From Exiguobacterium acetylicum DSM 20416 (GTDB taxonomy: Bacteria; Bacillota; Bacilli; Exiguobacteriales; Exiguobacteriaceae), in the NCBI RefSeq assembly GCF_000702605.1, contig NZ_JNIR01000001.1, forward strand, positions 1,044,501-1,108,500: DNA of 64,000 nucleotides, given 5' to 3'. Below, one piece after another: positions 8,340-16,249 of this stretch; within the stretch, counting starts at the first letter, position 1; each line of letters opens with the position of its first letter. A program made the translations under genes and the position numbers. The notes beneath the pieces were generated by a model. It had not been told where the DNA came from. It worked only from the letters and a program-made list of their open reading frames with translations, and did not search any database.

Positions 8340-8526
8340 GTATCATCTATCGAGTATTCGCTTAATTCTGATTGTCGTCATCACGTCGTCAATCTTGTAT
8401 TATGGATTCGACTGGGAACTCGGGTATGGCATTATCTGGTTGATTGGTTTAGTAGGATTTACGATTTATCGCAACTTTGAGGCTGCTCGGAACGAGAAAA
8501 TCGAAGCGCAAACGAAGAACGATTGA
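8332..8526 (+). CDS. Small membrane protein, 64 aa
   Basis: Start at ATG 8332 behind AAGGAGGGGGAC, overlapping the preceding gene, so translation is probably coupled. Two helices (about 9-22 and 28-43) and a charged tail. Together with 8043-8339 it may form a two-component membrane complex, by inference from overlap and size only. Confidence 0.65.
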   Translation: MSKYHLSSIRLILIVVITSSILYYGFDWELGYGIIWLIGLVGFTIYRNFEAARNEKIEAQTKND

Positions 8527-8553
8527 TTTCATTTGAAGTCCATCGTTCTTTTT
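8515..8553 (+). terminator. Terminator overlapping the end of the 64-aa gene
   Basis: AAGAACGAT (inside the last codons) pairs with ATCGTTCTT, followed by TTT. A second, longer hairpin lies at 8649-8697. Confidence 0.65.
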
Positions 8554-8648
8554 AAATATGACCCCACCGAACTAAATCTTCAAGGTAATCACGATACGAT
8601 TCCATTTATTATCTTTTTCACCGACGCACTGGAATTCACCTGCTTTTA

Positions 8649-8697
8649 CACAAATAGACCGTTGGACGAGTGACGAGTCCAATGGTCTATTTGTGTT
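8649..8697. repeat. Long inverted repeat, possible terminator
   Basis: ACACAAATAGACC..TTGGAC pairs with GTCCAA..GGTCTATTTGTGT around a 10-base loop. It lies between converging units. There is no clean T run, so it may be a processing or stability element. Confidence 0.5.
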
Positions 8698-8729
8698 ATT
8701 TGTCGTCCTGTAGAACACATTTCATCGCC

Positions 8730-9146
8730 TTAGATCATTTTATATCCCATTCGTCTCGCCTCGATGAAAGCAGCAGCAAGAAAGGCGAAGCCCCCCCAAA
8801 GGATCCATGCTGCCCCACGTCCGACGAGTAAGGGATCCGTTCCATACAGCGATGTGCCCCACGTTAGAACGATTCCGTCTAAAAACGTCGCCATTAACAG
8901 TCCGAGACTGACACCCGGCACCATCTGTTCAGCATTCAAGCATGCAACTTTTTTTATGATGATGACGGAAATCCACGAAACCGGTAAACCAATCAGGAAG
9001 GCAATCACGTTTCCAACATTTTCGAACATGCCGATTCCAGATCCGAATCTGACTGACAGGGCACCGACGAACCAAAATGCTACACCAAGTACGACCAAGA
9101 CGATAGCTTGTCCTTTCGAGAATAGAGGGGGCTTATCATGTGTCAT
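8730..9146 (-). CDS. DUF5367-like membrane protein
   Basis: 138 aa with four membrane segments (about 13-32, 43-66, 78-98, 112-130). Spacing and motifs (RFGSGIGMFE early, LDGIVLTWG in helix 3) fit the DUF5367 family, whose role is unknown. AAGGAGG precedes the start. The promoter carries two near-identical 14-bp dyads, so expression is probably repressed by a dimeric regulator encoded elsewhere. Confidence 0.65.
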   Translation of the reverse strand: MTHDKPPLFSKGQAIVLVVLGVAFWFVGALSVRFGSGIGMFENVGNVIAFLIGLPVSWISVIIIKKVACLNAEQMVPGVSLGLLMATFLDGIVLTWGTSLYGTDPLLVGRGAAWILWGGFAFLAAAFIEARRMGYKMI

Positions 9147-9167
9147 TTGTATTTCCTCCTTAAAGGT

Positions 9168-9217
9168 GTAGTATTTACTACATAAATAAATGTAGCATCT
9201 ACTACGCTTTTTGACAA
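9168..9217 (-). promoter_or_regulatory. Promoter with two tandem operator dyads
   Basis: Minus-strand TTGTCA (9212-9217), 17-base spacer, TACATT (9189-9194). GTAGTATTTACTAC (9168-9181, perfect dyad) and GTAGCATCTACTAC (9192-9205, one mismatch) are 24 bases apart centre to centre. One overlaps the -10 box, the other the transcript start. Confidence 0.65.
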
Positions 9218-9278
9218 TGCCATGGTGTATCGATTGTAACTGTCACAATCTTTTTATCGAAGTGATTTCGTTTTCGTG

Positions 9279-9305
9279 AAAAACAACTTGAATAATCGCC
9301 GATTC
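9279..9305 (+). promoter_or_regulatory. Candidate SigD promoter of the PAS chemoreceptor
   Basis: AAAA at 9279-9282, 15 bases, GCCGATTC at 9298-9305, close to TAAA-N15-GCCGATAT. A second, weaker match lies further down (TAAA near 9311 with GACGATAG). Confidence 0.35.
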
Positions 9306-9407
9306 AGCTATAAAAAAGGTCAATCGATGACGATAGATAGGTACAGATTGTTCCTTTGAAAAACTGTCTTAGTACATGAACGATACATAGAAGGAGTTAA
9401 TGACACC

Positions 9408-10313
9408 ATGAATGAAATCTTACCGAGACCGTTACGTTCACCAGCGATTTTGTCGAGCCTTGAAGCAAACGTCGCGATGATCTGTTTTGATCGCCAACGA
9501 CGTGTCGTCGACGTCAATGACTTGTTTGCGAAAACGATGAAATATAAACGAGACGAGATGATTGGCCTACAGCACCATACGTTTTGCACACCAGAATTCG
9601 CGAACAGCCGTGAGTATCAGGACTTTTGGACACGCCTGTTTTCGGGCTTCAGTACATCGGATAAAATCAAACGGGTCGATGCCCGGGGCGACATCTTATG
9701 GCTTGAAGCAACCTACATGCCGATTTTTGAAGGAGAAGAGGTCGTCGGCGTCGTCAAGATCGCGAGTAACATCACGGACCGGATCGACCGTGTGCAAGGA
9801 TATGCGAAAAGCTTCCAGACGCTTGCTGAAGGACTGAATCTGCAGTCGATTCAAGGATCGAAAGAGGGAACCCAGCTTCAAGAAACGATGAACACGATCG
9901 CGAGTGAAACGGCAGAAAACCAACAGACGTTCGAAACGTTATATGACCAAGCAATCGAGATCACGAAGATTGCTGATACGATCAAGGAGATTGCTGCCCG
10001 GACGAACCTGTTGTCTCTGAACGCGGCAATCGAGGCAGCACGGGCTGGAGAACACGGTAAAGGATTTACCGTCGTTGCGAGCGAAGTCAAAAATTTATCA
10101 GATTTAGTCGGCAGTGCAGTTGTCGAAGTACGGACGAATACGGAAACGATGAATCGTCAAATCATGGCGATGATGAAAAAGATTGAAGCGTCCCATCTCG
10201 AAGTCGCGTCGAGCCTTGCGACGGTAAAAGAAACGATGCAACGCTTTACCGCAATCGAAGAGGTCGCACGACAACTCGAGCAGCAAACAGAGGATTTCCG
10301 GTCGTTCATTTAA
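9408..10313 (+). CDS. Soluble PAS chemoreceptor (methyl-accepting type)
   Basis: 301 aa without any membrane segment. PAS domain about 18-125 ([36 protein letters not shown]), then a shortened MCP signalling hairpin whose tip reads [20 protein letters not shown], the CheA/CheW contact region. It should sense an internal cue such as redox or a ligand bound by PAS and feed the CheA pathway. A paralogue of identical length lies at 41513-42418. AAGGAG lies about 11 bases upstream. A GC hairpin terminator follows. Confidence 0.88.
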   Translation: MNEILPRPLRSPAILSSLEANVAMICFDRQRRVVDVNDLFAKTMKYKRDEMIGLQHHTFCTPEFANSREYQDFWTRLFSGFSTSDKIKRVDARGDILWLEATYMPIFEGEEVVGVVKIASNITDRIDRVQGYAKSFQTLAEGLNLQSIQGSKEGTQLQETMNTIASETAENQQTFETLYDQAIEITKIADTIKEIAARTNLLSLNAAIEAARAGEHGKGFTVVASEVKNLSDLVGSAVVEVRTNTETMNRQIMAMMKKIEASHLEVASSLATVKETMQRFTAIEEVARQLEQQTEDFRSFI

Positions 10314-10334
10314 AACAATTACCTGCGATATTTC

Positions 10335-10364
10335 AGCAATGTGAGGGGATCACATTGCTTTTTT
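10335..10364 (+). terminator. Terminator of the chemoreceptor gene
   Basis: GCAATGTGA and TCACATTGC arms followed by TTTTTT. Confidence 0.9.
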
Positions 10365-10429
10365 GATAGTGTTGAAATATCTAGGAAATGATAATGGAGT
10401 CATGGGAGTAGATAGTCAGGAGGGTAGAA

Positions 10430-11059
10430 ATGAAGCAATTTTGGAATAGATTCATCGATCAACAATATGCGAAACCACGGGGAATCATTGGAGCGTCAAT
10501 TGGTGAGATCATGGTCCGGCAACATCATGAAGAAATGAAATGGACGATCGACATACTTAACGTTCAGGCAGGAGAAACTTTTTTAGAACTCGGTACAGGT
10601 GCGGGACATGGCATTGCCTATTTGCTTTCGCAAACAGATACGAAGCACGTTACAGGTCTCGATCTGTCAAAGACGATGGTCCGGTCAGCAACTTTTCGTA
10701 ATCGGCAAGCGATTCAAGCAAACCGAGCGACGATTCAACAAGCCGATATTAATCATTTAAAATTACTCCATGAGACGGTCGACGGGATCTTTAGCATTCA
10801 TACGGTATATTTTTGGGAATCCGTCGATCAGACATTACAAGAACTGTATCGCGCTTTACGACCAGGCGGGCGATTCGTTTTAACATACTGTGATGGAAAA
10901 GCAGGGATTGAGTGGTTAGATCTTCAAAAACAAATCGAACAGGAGTTCATTCCACTTGCTGAACAAGCTGGTTTTATAAATGTCGTATTAATACGCGGTC
11001 CAATCATTCGGTCGTTTCATACGGTAGCGCTTGTGGGATATAAAGGATGTGCCCGTTGA
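10430..11059 (+). CDS. Class I SAM-dependent methyltransferase
   Basis: 209 aa. Methyltransf_11/25-type Rossmann enzyme: motif I LELGTGAGHG near residue 50, acidic residue TGLDLS near 75, QADINH near 107, motif post-I around LRPGGRFVLTY near 150. Substrate unknown; similarity is to UbiE-like small-molecule methyltransferases. AGGAGGG precedes the start. Single-gene unit. Confidence 0.8.
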   Translation: MKQFWNRFIDQQYAKPRGIIGASIGEIMVRQHHEEMKWTIDILNVQAGETFLELGTGAGHGIAYLLSQTDTKHVTGLDLSKTMVRSATFRNRQAIQANRATIQQADINHLKLLHETVDGIFSIHTVYFWESVDQTLQELYRALRPGGRFVLTYCDGKAGIEWLDLQKQIEQEFIPLAEQAGFINVVLIRGPIIRSFHTVALVGYKGCAR

Positions 11060-11102
11060 CCAAAGGGAGGATCCACGTTATAATTCAAATAGACGTTTGA
11101 AT
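11056..11102 (+). promoter_or_regulatory. Promoter and metal-regulator operator of the CDF gene
   Basis: TTGACC (11056-11061), 17 bases, perfect TATAAT (11079-11084). The dyad ATTCAAA-N6-TTTGAAT (11083-11102) overlaps the -10 and start point and resembles ArsR/SmtB-family (CzrA-type) zinc-sensor sites. The regulator is not in this window. Confidence 0.7.
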
Positions 11103-11125
11103 GAACTGATAAAGGAGGCAACGTC

Positions 11126-12061
11126 ATGGCACATGATCATCATCACCACCATCATCATACCGACAATAAAAAGGTACTGCTCTTATCGTTCCTGATCATC
11201 ACCGCGTTCATGGTCGTCGAAGTCATCGGCGGGATTTGGACGAATAGTCTAGCGTTGTTATCGGACGCAGGGCATATGCTCAGTGATTCGATTTCACTTG
11301 CAATTGCCCTGTTAGCCTTCCAGTTCTCGAGTCAAGCACCGGATGCGAACAAGACGTTCGGTTCAAAACGCTTTGAAATCTTAGCCGCAATCATAAATGG
11401 CGTGACATTGATCGTCATCGCTCTCTATATTTTCATTGAAGCCATCCAACGCTTCATCGATCCACCCGCTGTCGCAACGACCGGGATGCTGATCATCGGT
11501 GTCCTTGGCTTGCTCGTCAACATTCTCGTTGCTTGGATCATGACACGTGGCGGTGGACATGAGCACAACCTCAACATGCGCGGTGCCTATCTGCATGTCT
11601 TAAGCGACATGCTTGGATCGGTCGGTGCGATTGCAGCTGCTCTTCTGATCATGTTCTTCGGTTGGGGATGGGCGGATCCACTGGCGAGTGTCATCGTGGC
11701 GATCCTCGTCTTACGGAGCGGCTATTACGTGACGAAGGCATCCGTTCACGTCTTGATGGAAGGAACGCCGAGCGATGTCGACATCGATGAGGTCGTTTCG
11801 ACGATTCAGACGAACGAAGCCGTCCTCGGACTACATGATCTGCACATCTGGTCGATCACGAGTGGCTATAACGCATTATCGTGTCACGTCGTCGTCAAAG
11901 AGGACATGACCGTCCGGGAGTCAGAGTCAATTCGCGAACAGATTGATCACGATTTGAAACACGTCGGTATTAACCACGCGACCATCCAGGTCGAGACGGA
12001 TCAGCACGCACATGGCAATACGTTGTATTGTGACGGCAAACACGAATCGCATACGCATTAA
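11126..12061 (+). CDS. czcD: Cation diffusion facilitator (CzcD-like Zn/Co/Cd exporter)
   Basis: 311 aa, six membrane helices. A His run at residues 3-11 and a His-rich tail (HAHG, HESHTH) bind metal. The SDAGHMLSD and HVLSDMLG motifs of helices 2 and 5 supply the transport-site His/Asp residues. A cytoplasmic CDF dimer domain follows from about 215. It exports divalent metal for protons. AAAGGAGG precedes the start. The promoter carries an ArsR-type dyad, so induction by zinc or cadmium is likely. Confidence 0.9.
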   Translation: MAHDHHHHHHHTDNKKVLLLSFLIITAFMVVEVIGGIWTNSLALLSDAGHMLSDSISLAIALLAFQFSSQAPDANKTFGSKRFEILAAIINGVTLIVIALYIFIEAIQRFIDPPAVATTGMLIIGVLGLLVNILVAWIMTRGGGHEHNLNMRGAYLHVLSDMLGSVGAIAAALLIMFFGWGWADPLASVIVAILVLRSGYYVTKASVHVLMEGTPSDVDIDEVVSTIQTNEAVLGLHDLHIWSITSGYNALSCHVVVKEDMTVRESESIREQIDHDLKHVGINHATIQVETDQHAHGNTLYCDGKHESHTH

Positions 12062-12102
12062 AAAAACGAGCACGCGTCCAAATCGGACGTGTGCTCGTTT
12101 GC
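12062..12102. terminator. Bidirectional terminator
   Basis: AAACGAGCAC..GTCC pairs with GGAC..GTGCTCGTTT between two converging genes. Confidence 0.85.
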
Positions 12103-12108
12103 TTATGC

Positions 12109-12426
12109 TCAAATGATCGGCACCGTTGGTAGAAACAACGTCGCGAACAGACTGATACTCAAGAACATCGAGTATCCGAAAAAGGTCGTTTTGGCATTTC
12201 CAGCAGCTCGGTTACCTAAGTACATGAAAAAAACAATGGATAAGAACGTCAAACCCGTCAATACGGACGAGTGGTGTTGATCCGGCGAAGGAGCAAGCGA
12301 CTGGACAAGATGCGCGAGACCAAGCGGCAGGACGATCAAAAGAAAGTAGTAGCCTAGACGTGCCTCAGATGGGACGTCGACCTGTTCCTGTTCGGTTTCA
12401 TAGTCATAACGCGTTTGCGTTTTCAT
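12109..12426 (-). CDS. Hypothetical membrane protein, 105 aa
   Basis: Not recognised. A polar N-terminus of about 22 residues, then three hydrophobic helices (about 26-45, 57-70, 83-104) ending at the extreme C-terminus. AGAGGTGAAG lies before the ATG. Single gene, converging on czcD. Confidence 0.6.
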   Translation of the reverse strand: MKTQTRYDYETEQEQVDVPSEARLGYYFLLIVLPLGLAHLVQSLAPSPDQHHSSVLTGLTFLSIVFFMYLGNRAAGNAKTTFFGYSMFLSISLFATLFLPTVPII

Positions 12427-12600
12427 GGATCTTCACCTCTCTATGCGTTTAGTATAGCGAATGAACATGTCGGCTCTGTTACAGACGGGTAAGAATGCCT
12501 TAACAGACGATGACGATGTGATGACGAAAAAAGAATGGGCAGTAATTGAGAAAAATTGTAAGATAGACAAGAAGTCGTTTTAGGAAAGGAATAAAGAATC

Positions 12601-13800
12601 ATGTCACGTGCGTTTCGTTTTATGTATGTCTCGGATTTGTTATCGACCGTCGGGACGAGTTTCGTTTATATCGCGATCTACTGGTTGAGCGCGGAAGAGA
12701 TCAGTGCTTCTGGCGTCGCCCTGATTGCGACGGGTGTATTCTTGATTCGTTTTCTCGTTTCGACGTTCGTTGGACCGTGGATCGACCGCTTCGTCAGCGC
12801 ATCGTTGTACCAAATGTCGTTGCTCATTCGATTGCTTGCACTTGGTATTACGTTAGCAGGAATCGGGATGACGGACGTCGTCCTGCCGTGGTTACTCGGC
12901 TTACTCGTCGTTCAGACGATTTTACAAATCATTAGTGGCAATGCCGTCTTCACATGGGTCGTTGATTTAGTCGAAGATGACCAATTACCGCAAGCGAATG
13001 CCTATCTCGCAACGATTGAACGAATCGGGACGTTAAGCGGATTCTTGCTCGGTGGGATGATGATCGCCCGTTTTTCGATTGCGAGTATCTTATGGCTTGA
13101 TCTTGGACTGCATCTCGTTGCCTGGTTGCTCGTCCGACACATGACGGGACAGGTGGCTGAAGGGGTGCGTACCGGATCGTACCGCGAAGCGTTACTCGAA
13201 GGAATTCGCCACGTCGCGCGTGACAGTCGCTTGAAATGGATCCTTGGTTGTGCGATCCTCGCAAATTGGATGATCACACCGATGAACACTTTACTTGCGC
13301 CATACGCGAAGGACGTCTTATCGGGGAATGCACAGACCTTTTCTGCGCTTGAGCTAGCAACAGTAATCGGGGGAATCACGATGTCGCTCCTATACGGGAA
13401 GTGGGTCGTCTCGATAAGACAGGATAAGCTGTTTCGCGTCGCTGTTGTACTGCAAGGGCTCGCGATTGCAATCGTTGCTTATGTCTCGTCCGTTCCTCTT
13501 GCGATTGGCGGGTTCGTCTTACTCGGCATGGCGCTGACGTTGTTTGGGATTCCGTTTTCGACCTTGTTACAACGCTCGACGCCTGCGCACTTGCTCGGAC
13601 GGGTCCGGACCGCGATGGTCGCAGCATCAACGGCGTGTTCCGCGCTCTGTTACGGTCTATCGTCGTACTTGACGACGTTCTTCAGCATCTCGTTCGTCTT
13701 CCTGTTCTTTGCCTTGAGTGGTCTTGTCATGACTAGTATCTGGTTACTGATTCATCGTACCGTTTCCTTTACGGAGGAGCGACAGGACAAGGTCGGATGA
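12601..13800 (+). CDS. MFS transporter
   Basis: 399 aa with about 12 predicted membrane helices. The helix 2-3 loop carries FVGPWIDRF, a form of the MFS signature, and the layout resembles macrolide-efflux-type MFS proteins (MefA-like). Substrate unknown. AAAGGAATAAAG precedes the start. No regulator sits next to it. Confidence 0.8.
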   Translation: MSRAFRFMYVSDLLSTVGTSFVYIAIYWLSAEEISASGVALIATGVFLIRFLVSTFVGPWIDRFVSASLYQMSLLIRLLALGITLAGIGMTDVVLPWLLGLLVVQTILQIISGNAVFTWVVDLVEDDQLPQANAYLATIERIGTLSGFLLGGMMIARFSIASILWLDLGLHLVAWLLVRHMTGQVAEGVRTGSYREALLEGIRHVARDSRLKWILGCAILANWMITPMNTLLAPYAKDVLSGNAQTFSALELATVIGGITMSLLYGKWVVSIRQDKLFRVAVVLQGLAIAIVAYVSSVPLAIGGFVLLGMALTLFGIPFSTLLQRSTPAHLLGRVRTAMVAASTACSALCYGLSSYLTTFFSISFVFLFFALSGLVMTSIWLLIHRTVSFTEERQDKVG

Positions 13801-13881
13801 AATATCCGCCTTGAGGTGGAGGTAAGCGGTTTCGCGCTTCTGTACACTAGAAATAGAAATGAACGATGAGGAGTGGAGTCG

Positions 13882-13992
13882 ATGGAGAGTTTATGGATCA
13901 CGGCACTATTGTTTTTGATTCCGATCAGTGGGATGACGGTCTTCTTGAATGTACTGTGGCGCCGAATGGAAACGGAAGGCGTTTCAGAGTAA
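13882..13992 (+). CDS. 36-aa membrane miniprotein
   Basis: The ATG at 13882 follows GAGGAGTGGAG. One helix (LWITALLFLIPISGMTVFL) and a charged tail (WRRMETEG). A hairpin terminator follows directly. Nothing else is seen between the MFS gene and 14178. Confidence 0.6.
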   Translation: MESLWITALLFLIPISGMTVFLNVLWRRMETEGVSE

Positions 13993-14011
13993 GGATGAAC
14001 TAACTAAACAG

Positions 14012-14056
14012 TGCGTCTGCTTACCAATTTTAGATTGGACAGCGGACGCTTTTTTC
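14012..14056 (+). terminator. Terminator after the 36-aa gene
   Basis: GCGTCTGC pairs with GCGGACGC (one mismatch), with CCAAT/ATTGG inside, followed by TTTTTT. Confidence 0.75.
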
Positions 14057-14178
14057 ATTTAGGCATGAATGGTCGTAGAAGAATGACCTCAGATTCGTTA
14101 AATCAATACTTCCCGTGTAAACTGAAGTAGTAAGTGGTTTTATGATTTTTCGATCGAAGATAAGGGGGAAGCATCAAC

Positions 14179-14919
14179 ATGAAAGCAATCATTACAGGCA
14201 TGAACGGTACGGTAGCACCCGTCGTTGCGGACGTCTTAGCAAAACACAACATCAAGACGGTCGCGTGGGACCGGACGAAAGTCTCAACGACCAATGAATC
14301 CGCAATGCGGACATTTTTAGAAACCGAACGACCGGATTATTTCTTACATATTGGGATGGGGTCCGTCAGTTGGACGGAAGCGCTTGTCCGCTTGTGCCAA
14401 GAGTATAAGATCCCATTCTTCTTCACGAGTACGGTGTCTGTTTTCTCCGATGACGTGCCAGCACCGATTAAAAAGGATGCTGTACCAGACGCGACCGATG
14501 AGTATGGTGCGTATAAGATTGCTTGCGAAAAAGCAATTCAAGCAATCGATCCGCAAGCGAAAATCGTCCGGATCGGCTGGCAGATTGGAACGGAGGCAGG
14601 GTCGAACAACATGGTCGACTTCTTTACGAACGAAATGAAGCAGCATGGCGTTATTCAAGCAAGTCGAAACTGGTATCCGTCGAGTTCATTGCTTGAGGAC
14701 ACGGCGGAAGCACTTGTTACGATTTTACTTCAACGCGAAGCGGGGCTCTATCAATTGAACGGTAACGATCGTTATTCGATGTACGATTTAGCGCGTGCCT
14801 TAAATACACTCCACGCGAAAAACTGGACGATTGAACCAGTTGATGAACCACGCCGGGATAACCGAATGGCGACAGATGTCGTCTTAGTTCGTCCGTTATC
14901 AGAACGATTACCACTCTAA
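14179..14919 (+). CDS. NAD-dependent epimerase/dehydratase-type SDR (RmlD-like)
   Basis: 246 aa. Extended SDR fold: ITGMNGTVAP at the nucleotide site near residue 5, a TSTVSVFSDD active-site segment near 90 and YGAYK near 113-117 as the Tyr/Lys pair. Similar in order to dTDP-4-dehydrorhamnose reductases, but no sugar-nucleotide genes are nearby, so the substrate is unknown. AAGGGGGAAGC precedes the start. It shares a strong convergent terminator with the flavohemoglobin gene. Confidence 0.72.
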   Translation: MKAIITGMNGTVAPVVADVLAKHNIKTVAWDRTKVSTTNESAMRTFLETERPDYFLHIGMGSVSWTEALVRLCQEYKIPFFFTSTVSVFSDDVPAPIKKDAVPDATDEYGAYKIACEKAIQAIDPQAKIVRIGWQIGTEAGSNNMVDFFTNEMKQHGVIQASRNWYPSSSLLEDTAEALVTILLQREAGLYQLNGNDRYSMYDLARALNTLHAKNWTIEPVDEPRRDNRMATDVVLVRPLSERLPL

Positions 14920-14922
14920 TCA

Positions 14923-14972
14923 AACATCCCGCTCTTCTTGACGCGTGTCAAAGAGAGCGGGATGTTTTTTTT
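14923..14972. terminator. Bidirectional terminator
   Basis: AACATCCCGCTCT pairs with AGAGCGGGATGTT, followed by a run of eight T. Confidence 0.9.
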
Positions 14973-16110
14973 ACTGCGTGACTGGCGTTTCCGCTGCAAA
15001 AGCAAGCGCTGGTCCAAAGATTTCGTAATGAAGTTTATCAGGTGATGCTTTGAAGTGCTCAATGACAAATTGAATCATTGCTTCCGGACCACAGACGTAT
15101 GTCGGATCCGTGATGCTTGCGATGACGTCTTTCGGTAAGCGTCCCGCTTGATCTGTTGCCTGATGTTCCGCGTAACGAACGACGCGCGCTCCACGTTGCT
15201 CGAGTAAGGCGAGTTGTTCGTTAAATGGACGATTGCGTTCATCTTGGACGGCGTAATGTAACGTTACCTGGCGACCAGCAGCTAACGCTTCCTCTGCCAT
15301 CGCAAGCATCGGCGTGATCCCGATTCCGCCAGCAATTAATACGACGGGTTCACCTGATGCATCAAGCGTGAAGGCACCAGCCGGCGCACTAATCAATACC
15401 GTGTCACCGATTCCAGCTGCATGTAAGTAATCCGAAACGATTCCTTCTCGTTTGACGCCAATCGTATAGGTAGTCGTGTTCGATGCCGTCGTCAGACTGT
15501 ATTGACGGTTTTGCCATAAGCCGTCTTGATCTTGAATTCGTACCGTAATGTATTGCCCTGCTTGATAAACAGGAAGCGGACCGTTCGTTTTAAAAGTCAG
15601 CGAGCGAATTCCGTCTGCTTGTTCCTGAATGTCAGAAATCTCGACGGACTGATAACCGGAAAAGCCTTTCGCCTGTTCGTCCTGCGCGTATAGTTCAGCT
15701 TCAAGTGCGATGAACAGATCGGCAATTTCACCGTACGCTTCGCCCCACGCTTGCAAAATCTCCGGCGTCGCTGCTTCACCTAAGACGTCTTGCATCGCTC
15801 CGAGTAATTCTTGTCCGACGAGCGGATACATCTCCGGTTTGATTTGTAGACTGCGGTGTTTATGGAGTACCGGTAATAAGACCGGCTTTAACGTCTCGAG
15901 TCGATCGATGTGAGCAGCAGCGGCATACACGGCAGTCGCGAGTGCTTGCGATTGTCGGTCGCTCCGTTGATTTGATTGATTGAAGACGTGTTTCAGTTCC
16001 GGATGAGCCTGAAACAAGCGCTGATAGAAGACTTTCGTGATTGCGGCGCCGTGTGACGCAAGGACTGGAACAGTCGATTGAACGATTTGAATGGTAGAGG
16101 TTGATAACAT
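14971..16110 (-). CDS. hmp: Flavohemoglobin, nitric oxide dioxygenase
   Basis: 379 aa. Globin domain 1-135 with the proximal-His segment HKHRSLQIKPEMY near 83-95, FAD domain about 150-250 (RQYSLTTA), NAD-binding domain about 255-370 (AGGIGITPMLAM, YVCGPEAMI). Converts nitric oxide to nitrate with O2 and NADPH. AAAAGGAAG precedes the start. The upstream region holds an NsrR-like site, consistent with induction by nitric oxide. Confidence 0.93.
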   Translation of the reverse strand: MLSTSTIQIVQSTVPVLASHGAAITKVFYQRLFQAHPELKHVFNQSNQRSDRQSQALATAVYAAAAHIDRLETLKPVLLPVLHKHRSLQIKPEMYPLVGQELLGAMQDVLGEAATPEILQAWGEAYGEIADLFIALEAELYAQDEQAKGFSGYQSVEISDIQEQADGIRSLTFKTNGPLPVYQAGQYITVRIQDQDGLWQNRQYSLTTASNTTTYTIGVKREGIVSDYLHAAGIGDTVLISAPAGAFTLDASGEPVVLIAGGIGITPMLAMAEEALAAGRQVTLHYAVQDERNRPFNEQLALLEQRGARVVRYAEHQATDQAGRLPKDVIASITDPTYVCGPEAMIQFVIEHFKASPDKLHYEIFGPALAFAAETPVTQ

Positions 16111-16173
16111 AAGACCACTTCCTTTTCATTAAGTAATGAAGACAGTCTTAGTATTTCGTAGCCTCACCTTTAA

Positions 16174-16192
16174 TACAACATTTAAAATACTA
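16174..16192 (-). promoter_or_regulatory. NsrR-like operator upstream of hmp
   Basis: TACAACATTTAAAATACTA has the ATTTAAAAT core of NsrR sites. The outer half-site is imperfect on one side. It lies about 65-80 bases before the hmp start. NsrR itself is not in the window. Confidence 0.45.
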
Positions 16193-16249
16193 GATTGACG
16201 AATGTCGTGCGTTTTGTCACAAGCAGGTCAAGAATTCGTCAACGATTCG

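Noticed and set aside
9320-9589. Minus-strand frame resembling another at 41446-41652
   Set aside because: Both are shadows of the paralogous PAS chemoreceptor genes, which explains their likeness.
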